From Polymorphobacter megasporae (lineage in GTDB: Bacteria > Pseudomonadota > Alphaproteobacteria > Sphingomonadales > Sphingomonadaceae), in assembly GCF_018982885.2 (NCBI RefSeq), contig NZ_CP081848.1, positions 496,001-560,000 on the forward strand: 64,000 bases of DNA, written 5' to 3'. The notes below the pieces were generated by a model. It was not told the origin of the DNA, searched no databases, and saw only the letters and a list, made by a program, of their open reading frames with translations. Each line of letters starts with the position of its first letter. Within the stretch, counting starts at the first letter, position 1. Positions 18,252-26,194 of the stretch are shown here, in pieces. A program made the translations under genes and the position numbers.

Positions 18252-19769
18252 ATGCCGAGAGACTACAGGGTCGTGGAGGGAGCGAAGCTTGGGGGAAGCT
18301 TCGACATCGGGAATGATCGCTCCGTACTCGGCGAGTTGTCGCTCCTCGGCTCCGAGACGTCGTTGTATCTCCACGACCCGAAGTTTATTCACATCCAGGA
18401 CGATGGCGCTCGGTGCATCCACGGCGTCCTCCACGACCGAACCAAGGTGACGGTGCTCGGCAGTTCGGTTCTCACGAGCCTCGGATCCGCGACTCGAAAC
18501 GACGGGTGTTTCCACTATGCCGAGCTCATGCCGGCCTACGTCGTGTCTGGCGGCCACCATCTTTCGGCCGACGTCGCGGAGATCACGAAGGTCATCATGC
18601 ATGTCGACGACGCAGAAGATATTTTCCACGACCCCGACGCGATGGGTCACGCCATCGATCCTCAGGCGCTGATTGGGCAACTCGTGGCGGCGAACGAGGA
18701 ATTCATCGGCCGCACCATCCCGACCGGTCCGTCGCCCGAGATCGCCTATTTCACGGGTCGGATTGAACTGGCGGACGTTGCAACCACGATCGGCCGCGTC
18801 CGCGTATTCCACCGGCCAGAATCGTCGCATCCACTTTCGACACGCGAGGTCGGCATGAGAAATCGGACGCTGGTGGAGATATCCTTTCCCGAACCGCGCC
18901 TCTTGGACAACGCACTTGATGCGGTCATGGGCCTGTTGCGCTTCCTCGCTATCCTAGCCGGACGTCCCCCGAATCTCGCCGGCATCTGGCTGGAAACGGT
19001 CAGGGGCGACGCCGGGATGCCGCTCGACCTTTACTGGACCCACCCTCCCGATCGTCCGGCCAAGTGGGAGGAGCGTCGCCCCCACCCCCTGGAGATCCTG
19101 ATCCACGTCGTCGAAGAGCCTGGCAGGTTCGCCACCGTGTTGAGCAACTGGCTGGCGGCGGACGCGGGACGGATCGAGGCACGGTTGCGCTTCGCCAGCG
19201 GTTTCGAGCAGCAGCGGAGCTTCTCGATAGAACGCCTCATCGGTGCGGCCAACATGTTCGACATACTCCCCGACGACGCGTTCCGAGCGGTCGAGCCCTT
19301 GGACATGGATGTCCTCCAGGCGAGGACCCGCGCTCGGACCGAGTTTCGCGCTCTCCCTGAGTCGCCCGGGCGGAACAGCGTCCTCGACGCGCTGGGGCGC
19401 CTGGGCCGCCCGACGCTGCGTAGCAAGGTGCTCGACCGCGCGACGCTCGTGTCGCGCGCTCTGAAGGAGCCTCTCCTCGACCTCGAATTGGTCACGGACG
19501 AGGCGGTCAGATGCCGAAACTATTTCGTACACGGAACCGCGGGTGGCTTCAGCTACGCCGAAAACGGCGACATCGTGACTTTTTTCACTAGCGCGCTCGA
19601 GTTTCTGTTTGCCGCCTCCGATCTGATCGACGCGGGTTGGGACATCGCCGCTTGGCGCGGTCGCGGCAGCGTATTGGCCCACCCCTTCAACCGGGTTCTT
19701 CACGGATGGGACGTTCACGCCACTAGGATCCGAAAACTCAGGCTCGAACGCAAAGATCGAACGAGCTGA
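18252..19769 (+). CDS. ApeA-like HEPN anti-phage protein
   Basis: A 505-residue protein resembling ApeA, an abortive-infection protein. The N-terminal beta-rich domain (GSFDIGNDRSVLGELSLLGSETSLYLHD) matches the ApeA N-terminal domain style. The C-terminal helical HEPN domain carries RNYFVH at residues 422-427, the Rx4-6H ribonuclease motif. HEPN ribonucleases of this sort cleave RNA, often tRNA, once activated by infection. The ATG at 18252 follows GAGAAGGA; the frame reaches 18201 without need. It is a single-gene unit divergent from an alpha/beta hydrolase. The assignment rests on the domain pair and the intact HEPN motif. Confidence 0.83.
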   Translation: MPRDYRVVEGAKLGGSFDIGNDRSVLGELSLLGSETSLYLHDPKFIHIQDDGARCIHGVLHDRTKVTVLGSSVLTSLGSATRNDGCFHYAELMPAYVVSGGHHLSADVAEITKVIMHVDDAEDIFHDPDAMGHAIDPQALIGQLVAANEEFIGRTIPTGPSPEIAYFTGRIELADVATTIGRVRVFHRPESSHPLSTREVGMRNRTLVEISFPEPRLLDNALDAVMGLLRFLAILAGRPPNLAGIWLETVRGDAGMPLDLYWTHPPDRPAKWEERRPHPLEILIHVVEEPGRFATVLSNWLAADAGRIEARLRFASGFEQQRSFSIERLIGAANMFDILPDDAFRAVEPLDMDVLQARTRARTEFRALPESPGRNSVLDALGRLGRPTLRSKVLDRATLVSRALKEPLLDLELVTDEAVRCRNYFVHGTAGGFSYAENGDIVTFFTSALEFLFAASDLIDAGWDIAAWRGRGSVLAHPFNRVLHGWDVHATRIRKLRLERKDRTS

Positions 19770-19899
19770 GCCGGTGTGGACAGATGTATGCAAAGTCGTC
19801 CACTGACATAACATGGCATGGTTTCGGTCGAGCCACGCAATTCTTGTCAACTTACGATTCGCCAAGTAATCTTTCTTTTCATTGATGAGGAGAAGGACG

Positions 19900-20028
19900 A
19901 TGGCGAAAGACAAGGGACCGCCTACTTATCGGGATTCCGCAAGCGGCGAATTTGTCACGCCCGGGTACGCAAAGACTCATCCTAAGACGACCGAGAAAGA
20001 GCATAATAGCCCGCCGCCGAAGCGCTGA
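19900..20028 (+). CDS. Conserved-looking 42-residue small protein
   Basis: A very short gene with an excellent ribosome-binding site (GAGGAGAAGG just before the ATG). The product begins MAKDKGPPTYRDSASGEF and continues with VTPGYAKTHPKTTEKE. The G-x-F-V-T-x-x-Y-A-x-x-HPKTT pattern recurs, from memory, in many small proteins of bacteria and phages, some loosely annotated as multidrug transporter, which the sequence does not support: it is hydrophilic with no membrane segment. The function is unknown. It lies 130 bases after the ApeA-like gene on the same strand. Confidence 0.8.
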   Translation: MAKDKGPPTYRDSASGEFVTPGYAKTHPKTTEKEHNSPPPKR

Positions 20029-20979
20029 TCCTGGTTCGTGCGCAAGATTGGATACCGTTCGTCGGTACCTGAGTCCTCGTCGGATGAGGAGCGGCTTGCG
20101 CTGGATTTTAAGTCCTGCAGTGAGGGCGTGTCGTAGCTGGTCGAGATACGCTGTATTGGCGCGATCACCGTCGACTGCCATGCGCCGTAAGAGGGAGGCA
20201 CGAAGGAGATCGGCGACCGACTCCTATCGATCGACGGATCTAGCGCCCCTCTCCTGATGACGCGGCCTATCAAGGCTTTCGCTTAGTCACGTCGGACTGC
20301 CTTAAAGGGGCGGATGACGGGCTACCGCCCACCAGAGCGGCTGATCTCGGCGTGACGATCAATCAGGATGTGCCTTACCTCGCCGACGTACCTTCCGGAG
20401 TGATAGCAAGGCCGCGCGGACGTCGCGGGCCGCGGTTTACGTTTCGGGAACGTCGGGAATCGTCAGAATTACGCGCGTGAGGCATGGGATGCCCATAGGA
20501 ACCTTCGACTGTAAAGTCGATGTAACGCCGCCTTGCCGACCCGCGCCCGCCCGGCAGTGCGCTTCATGGTAACCGCGGCGTAATCGGCGATCGCCATTCG
20601 ACGAACACCCCCACCGTCATCATCCCGGGCACGCCGGTTCGAGGACAGCGGCCCCTTTTGCCGCCGCTTCGAAATCGTCTGCGGTGCCGACGACCGGCGC
20701 ACGACCAGGGTCGTGCGCCTCACCCGTCGGCGTCCTGTCGGCTTCTCCCACTTGATGCGGCCGAACGTCGCGGCTTTAGCCAGAACCAGACCGGACGTCA
20801 GGACCATCGAAAATTCCTTGCCATGGCATCGTCAACGACCCCGGGGGCCCGTCGACCCCAGGGGTCGACCACGACGGCGGCAACCGCCGCGGCCGCGGCC
20901 GACGCCGCGGCATTCGAGCATTCGCCGAACCGTCGACTCCATCGGGTGAGTGACCGCCGCCGCCGCCCCGCCGCAGGAA
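20029..20979. other. Gene-free stretch, 951 bp, with palindrome
   Basis: No supported gene; a 112-codon minus-strand frame at 20469-20807 is very basic and unlike a protein. An exact interrupted palindrome, GTCGACCCC-A-GGGGTCGAC, lies at 20851-20869. Confidence 0.45.
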
Positions 20980-22338
20980 TTACGGAGATCCGGCCGGGGA
21001 ACGGGCACCGGCGGCTGGCACCTCCGTCTGTGCCGACGATATACATGAGACGGCGCCGTCGAGGGCCGCCTTCAAGAGTTTGAAGTTTTGCGGCGCGGCC
21101 GTCATTCGTTCGATCTCCCTGCTCGTCAAAGGCACGATCCCCGCGTCCGTGATCTTGCCGATGACGGTGTTGCCGCCGATCGTGCCACCCTTCGGCGCCG
21201 CGTGGACGAACCAATGGGCAAAGGCCGCGGCGGCATCGAGCGACTGGAACGCGAGGATGACCGGCTGGGCGTGGGGCATCTGGTATGCGACCACTATGTC
21301 GTTGCTTCTCAATACGTACGTGGGTCGGTAGGAGGGCGGCGCGAAAAGGAATTCGGTCCGAGCTGTGCCCGTGACGAACTGCACGCGGTCGTCGGATTCA
21401 GAGAATGTGGTGGCCGCCTTGGCGTTTATGATTCGGCGTATGCGATAGGTTAGTTCCGCACGACCGCAGATCGGTCTCTCCTCGTCGGCGAAGGCCGAAT
21501 AAACGGTCATCTCGCTCAGCCGGACGTCGTCGGGTGTCGCCGGGAGGGTCGCGCCCTTGTGCTTTGGGTCGACCCGCGTCAACGGGCCCGCGCTTACCAG
21601 CGGCGAAGGCACGAGCGACGGTATTGAGGCAGATAGGACCGCATCCATGGAGAGGTTGTGTGCGAGGCTGACGCGCCACCCCGCGGTTTCGTCCAGCCAC
21701 GCGTGGCCGCGGTTGTCGACGGCGGCGTCGAAGTCCGTGGTATCCTTTATCTCGACTTCGCTCGCACGGGTGTGGTCCGCTTCGCCCCCGATGGTCGCGC
21801 CGGGAAGCACGGGGCTGATCTTCAAGCCCGTAGAAGCGGTGAGCTTGTTGGTCGAGGTGTCGGTCGACTTGCCGAGATCTATCACCGTCTGGCCGTTGCT
21901 TGCCTGCGTCCAGCTCGTGATCCTCCATGGGGTCGTCCGGTCGGAACCGTCGACGGAGAGGTCGACGTGGATCGCGTCCACGCGGTCGCCGGGTGACAGG
22001 AACGCGGCGGTGCGGACCGCGACGACAATACGGCGCTTGATGCTTCCTTCCAGCGATACCGCGCCAGCCTTCGTTTCGTCGGGGGCCTTGATGCCGACCG
22101 GAGGTTTGCCTCCTGTCTGGTCGATGATCGCCGCTTGACCATGATCGCTCAGTGCGGTGAGCGGGACGGTCGTCGGGGGGTCGACCACGTCGCTCGTGAA
22201 GACGTCGATGACAACCGAGCCCTCGTCCCTTCCCCAAGGTTGCTGCTGCTTGAAGCGGTTCTCGATGACGACGTGCTGGCCGGTGATCGCAGCGCAGCCG
22301 CCGGCCGTCACCACGATGAGGGGGACCAGTCGTCTCAT
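20980..22338 (-). CDS. Hypothetical lipoprotein
   Basis: A 452-residue protein with an N-terminal lipoprotein signal (MRRLVPLIVVTAGGCA; lipobox AGGC, Cys15), so it is probably anchored to a membrane facing the periplasm. The mature part is rich in beta-strand-like segments and Thr/Asp. I see no catalytic motif and do not recognise the family. Its ATG overlaps the stop of the upstream small membrane gene (ATGA), so the two are translationally coupled. Placed between two HEPN genes, it may be island cargo, but no defence role can be read from the sequence. Confidence 0.75.
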   Translation of the reverse strand: MRRLVPLIVVTAGGCAAITGQHVVIENRFKQQQPWGRDEGSVVIDVFTSDVVDPPTTVPLTALSDHGQAAIIDQTGGKPPVGIKAPDETKAGAVSLEGSIKRRIVVAVRTAAFLSPGDRVDAIHVDLSVDGSDRTTPWRITSWTQASNGQTVIDLGKSTDTSTNKLTASTGLKISPVLPGATIGGEADHTRASEVEIKDTTDFDAAVDNRGHAWLDETAGWRVSLAHNLSMDAVLSASIPSLVPSPLVSAGPLTRVDPKHKGATLPATPDDVRLSEMTVYSAFADEERPICGRAELTYRIRRIINAKAATTFSESDDRVQFVTGTARTEFLFAPPSYRPTYVLRSNDIVVAYQMPHAQPVILAFQSLDAAAAFAHWFVHAAPKGGTIGGNTVIGKITDAGIVPLTSREIERMTAAPQNFKLLKAALDGAVSCISSAQTEVPAAGARSPAGSP

Positions 22339-22694
22339 GATCGATCGTCACTGGCCGATCTCGACAGCACGGCCACGGCCGCAGCGAGACATACTCCCAG
22401 AATTACGCCGTGCCATAAACGCGAAGGGGTCGGCAATCGGCGTACCCCGGGCATGGGGGGAATCGGCTCCATCAGATCGGAGGCGGCTTCCAAGCCGTAA
22501 ATGTTTCCGGACTTGCCGCTTAGGGATTTCGGTTCCGAACTCTTCTGGACGTATCGATCACGGGGCTCTGGCCAAAATCCTCCGGTGTCCTGTGTCTGCG
22601 CCTCGCAATCGGATAGTGATCCAGAGAAGCTGACGGCATACTGGTCGACGTCCAGCCTCGCCTGATAGAAATCAAGTACGATCTTGTAAATCAT
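22335..22694 (-). CDS. Small C-tail membrane protein, hypothetical
   Basis: A 119-residue protein with a soluble N-terminal ~90 residues (MIYKIVLDFYQARLDVDQYAVSFSG) and one C-terminal transmembrane helix (LWHGVILGVCLAAAVAVL) followed by a short charged tail. Its stop overlaps the ATG of the downstream lipoprotein, so the pair is one operon and probably works together at the envelope. No family recognised. Confidence 0.7.
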   Translation of the reverse strand: MIYKIVLDFYQARLDVDQYAVSFSGSLSDCEAQTQDTGGFWPEPRDRYVQKSSEPKSLSGKSGNIYGLEAASDLMEPIPPMPGVRRLPTPSRLWHGVILGVCLAAAVAVLSRSASDDRS

Positions 22695-22914
22695 GGCATC
22701 CCCCGATCACCAGCCCCACCGCATCCGCGTGATTCAATTACCCCAAAGTCGAATTTGGCGCTACGGGTGTCGAGATTAGGACGATCGAGGTACGGCCCCG
22801 GCAGCCGGGTCGCCCTGAAGTCGGTGCAGTGTCCGACGGCCATACGTCTTGGGCGTCCCGCCATCGTTGGCATCGCGATCCGTATTTAACGCGTTCAAGC
22901 TGTATCGGTGACGA

Positions 22915-24378
22915 ATGGATCTCGACCTTTTGCTAGCCGACTTCGACGGGTACGAGGCCGCGTCGAGGAGGAATGCGAATTGGCTGGCCCGACAGACTGC
23001 GCGAGCATCCGCGTACTCGTCGCTCGACGACCTTGCAGACGAGCAAGGCAGCGACCTCGAAGTGGACGCGACATGGCGACGGAGCTTCGAGCACAACCTC
23101 CGGTGGCTGCGCGGCGGGCTCGCGCGGACGTTCATCCGGAACGGTTGCTTCGTCGGGTCAAGTGTCATCGATGAGATGATATTCGAGGCCGTGGCCGGCG
23201 GCGTCGCGGACGTGGCGGCGGCGGTGTTCGATGCAATCATCCGCCTCGGACTGCACAATCCGGGGATGATCGTATTCCCACTGCACGGGTTCGGCATCGC
23301 GGTGGCCAAGACGGCGCTGGTGGGAGGTCCCGATCACCTGCTCCAGATGGCATCGGCCGGGTTCATCGTGATCTCGCAGACCGGCGACATTCGCAAGACG
23401 ATCGAACTGCTGGACGCTGGGAGGGCCCCCTTGGGGATCGTTCACGCTTTCGACGCGAAGGGAGTCAGCCAGTACGCCGCTGGCGACCGCCTGGACTGGT
23501 TGCACCGCAACCCCTTGCTGGCATTCCGCTTCTCCAGCTACTCGCACCAACCTTACGAGAACCAGGCGTTCTACCAACTTCGGATGAGGACGCTGACCGC
23601 GCTGATTTTCGTCGCCTCATTATACGCGCCGGCCAGGAAGGGCGAGATGGACACCCGGATTGTGAACAATCAGGAGACCCTCGACATCGATCACTACCTT
23701 AGGCTCGAAGTGTCGCCGAGCCTAAGTCGCCTGGAGGTGGAACGGATACCGCGCAACGTCGACCGGCTGGCGCTCGCGGAGGCGAGCGATGTCGACGTCC
23801 GGATTTCGCTTGCCGGTTGGGAGGCGTTGGCCGCGAGCGGCGATCTCGACCGGACATACGCGATGCTGATGCAGATCGAGACGGGTTACCTGACGCACCA
23901 AGTTCTGAAGCGGCGAAAGGGTAGGGAGGCGTCGCTGTATTCGAAGATCACCACGTCGTTGGACTACTTCCGCAGGTCCTTCCGCACGGAGACCCGCCAG
24001 TCTGAGCGGACGATCTCGCTCGCGATCGCCTTCGAGACCCTGCTCACGGACAGTTACTCAGGCGGAGTGACGGCTCGGATTCGGCGGCGCGTTGCCATCT
24101 GCCTCGAAATGGAAGCGGAGCCCGCCGAACTCATAGAAGCGGTCGAGGACCTGTTCGATGCGCGGGGGAAATTCGTCCACAGCGGTCTCGGTCCGGAGGA
24201 CTTACCTCTGCGCGATGCGCGGATGGCATACGTCGCCTGCCTCTCGACGGTGACGCGACTGGCTCAGGGGGCGACGCTATCAGACCCTATGATCGGCACG
24301 CTCCTCGGCGACAGGCCGACTGTTCACCCGTTCCCCATCAGGCTTCGGCGAGCGTGGGCAACGCTGCTCGGACGGTAG
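22915..24378 (+). CDS. HEPN-domain protein (Apea-like HEPN)
   Basis: A 487-residue protein whose C-terminal third is an Apea-type HEPN domain. LAIAFETLLTDSYSG and EAVEDLFDARGKFVHSG carry RGKFVH at residues 417-422, the Rx4H ribonuclease motif. The N-terminal ~330 residues, with a TGYLTHQVLKRR stretch before the HEPN, have no domain I can name. The ATG at 22915 opens the frame and lies 220 bases from the divergent membrane gene. It precedes the vWA/PP2C/kinase triad on the same strand with a 378-base gap, so it may be the effector of that signalling unit; that link is inference. Confidence 0.78.
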   Translation: MDLDLLLADFDGYEAASRRNANWLARQTARASAYSSLDDLADEQGSDLEVDATWRRSFEHNLRWLRGGLARTFIRNGCFVGSSVIDEMIFEAVAGGVADVAAAVFDAIIRLGLHNPGMIVFPLHGFGIAVAKTALVGGPDHLLQMASAGFIVISQTGDIRKTIELLDAGRAPLGIVHAFDAKGVSQYAAGDRLDWLHRNPLLAFRFSSYSHQPYENQAFYQLRMRTLTALIFVASLYAPARKGEMDTRIVNNQETLDIDHYLRLEVSPSLSRLEVERIPRNVDRLALAEASDVDVRISLAGWEALAASGDLDRTYAMLMQIETGYLTHQVLKRRKGREASLYSKITTSLDYFRRSFRTETRQSERTISLAIAFETLLTDSYSGGVTARIRRRVAICLEMEAEPAELIEAVEDLFDARGKFVHSGLGPEDLPLRDARMAYVACLSTVTRLAQGATLSDPMIGTLLGDRPTVHPFPIRLRRAWATLLGR

Positions 24379-24756
24379 CCGGTTCTCGAGTTCAGCCTAC
24401 CTCGCACTTCACAGATTAGCCGAGACATACGGGATGCTCGCGCAAATCGATTCACATTAACTTATGATGGTTGATCGAGCCGCGTCGTACAGGACCCGTG
24501 TCGCCGGCACGACGCGATGTCCCACGATTGAAGACGGCGACCTCGCGCCTTCGATTGCAGAGTCTTCAACGAATCGGCGGTGGATCTTTCGTCGGGAACC
24601 GCGGAACAGAGGTCTTACGCGATTGGTGCGCTCGCCAAGCACTTCCGACGCCGAAACCCGGTTTGACGATGTTGAACGGTTATTGCCCGTACCGGTGTAG
24701 AAATGTAGACGCGGAGACTTATAGTCGTCCGACCGATTCGATGGGGGCCTATTCGA
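24379..24756. other. Intergenic stretch, 378 bp
   Basis: Between the HEPN gene and the vWA gene, presumably holding the promoter of the triad. No gene or clear terminator seen. Confidence 0.4.
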
Positions 24757-25434
24757 GTGACCGATGCTTTCGAGCAGATGCCTTTTGGCGCGGAATTTGC
24801 CGAGAATCCCGAACCGCGGTGCCCTTGCATCCTCCTCCTCGACACGTCCGGATCCATGTCGGGCCGTCCGATTGAGGAGTTGAACGCCGGGCTCGTCGCG
24901 TTCCGCGATGAACTCAACGGCGACAGCCTTTCCGCGAAGCGCGTCGAGGTGGCTGTGATCACCTTCGGACCGGTCTCGGTCGACGGTAGATTCGTGACCG
25001 CCGACGCCTTCTACCCGACGGAACATTCGGCCAGTGGCGTGACGCCAATGGGCGAGGCGATCGAAACGGCCGTCGAATTGCTCAAGGTGCGCAAGCAGGA
25101 ATACAAGGCGGCCGGCGTGTCCTACTATCGTCCGTGGATCTTCATGATCACGGACGGTACCCCGACGGACAGCTGGATCAGGGCGGCCGACCTGGTCCGG
25201 GATGGCGAAGGTAGAAAGGAATTCATGTTCTACGCGGTCGGGGTCGCCGACGCGGACATGGGCATCCTAGCCAAGATCGCCACCCGCGCCCCATTGAAAC
25301 TCAAGGGTCTCGCCTTCCGCGAATTGTTCGCGTGGCTGTCGAGCTCTCTGGCCTCGGTCTCCCGATCGAACCCCGGCGAGCCCGTGCCGCTGCAGAATCC
25401 GAGCGCCCCGAGCGGGTGGGCCGTAGCAGACTGA
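24757..25434 (+). CDS. TerY-like von Willebrand A protein
   Basis: A 225-residue vWA-domain protein. The metal-binding MIDAS motif is intact: DTSGSMSG at residues 29-36, Thr/Pro-Met in [10 protein letters not shown] and the ITDGTPTD loop near residue 133. It resembles TerY, a vWA protein of the Ter stress-response systems. It is the first gene of a tight triad: the PP2C gene starts 1 base after the stop. In TerY-P triads the vWA protein is thought to be a scaffold or substrate regulated by the kinase and phosphatase. It is cytosolic with no signal peptide. Confidence 0.9.
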   Translation: MTDAFEQMPFGAEFAENPEPRCPCILLLDTSGSMSGRPIEELNAGLVAFRDELNGDSLSAKRVEVAVITFGPVSVDGRFVTADAFYPTEHSASGVTPMGEAIETAVELLKVRKQEYKAAGVSYYRPWIFMITDGTPTDSWIRAADLVRDGEGRKEFMFYAVGVADADMGILAKIATRAPLKLKGLAFRELFAWLSSSLASVSRSNPGEPVPLQNPSAPSGWAVAD

Positions 25435-25435
25435 C

Positions 25436-26194
25436 ATGACCGCCTGGACATGGGCCGCGGCCAGCCGACGGGGCACCTCGCACGTGCGGGCGGGCACGCG
25501 CCGCCAAGACTCCTTCGGATGTCGCGTGTCGCGCCAGGGATCAACGCTCATCGTCGTGGTGTCGGACGGTGCTGGATCGGCGAGTCACGGCGGTCAAGGC
25601 GCGTTGCTCGTCGTGCGCACTCTGTTGACGGAGGTCGCGCGCCACTTCGACTCGGAAGGGACGATGCCCGATGACGACGCGGTGTGGGCTTGGTTCGATC
25701 TTATCCGAGACAGGATCAGCCTTGCCGCCGTCCGTAGGACGTTGGACATGCGCGACTTCGCGGCGACCGCTATACTGTACGTTGGCACCGCCGACGCGAC
25801 GCTGACCGCCCATGTCGGCGACGGTGCGGCGGTGACGCGGGACGAGGTGCATGGTGCGTGGTCCGCAGCCAGTTGGCCGGAGCAGGGCGAGTACGCCTCC
25901 ACCACCTTCTTCGTCACCGACCAGCCGGCGATCAGGCTCAGGATCTCGAGGACCGAGGCCCGCCCATCGGCCGTGGCGGTCTTTAGCGACGGTATCGAGC
26001 GGATCGCGCTGGACCTAGGCCGGGCGATTGCGCATCAGCCGTTCTTCGTCGGTATCGTCGGCCCGGTGGACCGTAGCGCGATCGCAGGTAACGACACGGC
26101 GCTGTCCGCGGCGCTCGGCCGATACCTCGACAGCTCCGCCGTCAACGAACGGACCGACGACGACAAGACGCTGGTGCTGGCCGTCCGGAAGTGA
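25436..26194 (+). CDS. PP2C-type protein phosphatase
   Basis: A 252-residue PP2C serine/threonine phosphatase. The metal-binding motifs are present: RRQDSF (Asp25), VVSDGAGSASHGG (Asp44), AHVGDGAAV, VFSDGIER and a C-terminal TDDDKTLV. It starts 1 base after the vWA gene, and its stop overlaps the GTG start of the kinase gene, so all three are translationally coupled. It probably reverses phosphorylation by the neighbouring kinase. Confidence 0.92.
   Translation: MTAWTWAAASRRGTSHVRAGTRRQDSFGCRVSRQGSTLIVVVSDGAGSASHGGQGALLVVRTLLTEVARHFDSEGTMPDDDAVWAWFDLIRDRISLAAVRRTLDMRDFAATAILYVGTADATLTAHVGDGAAVTRDEVHGAWSAASWPEQGEYASTTFFVTDQPAIRLRISRTEARPSAVAVFSDGIERIALDLGRAIAHQPFFVGIVGPVDRSAIAGNDTALSAALGRYLDSSAVNERTDDDKTLVLAVRK

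Noticed and set aside
20469-20807. 112-codon minus-strand frame
   Set aside because: Extremely basic, no ribosome-binding site, no similarity to any family I know.
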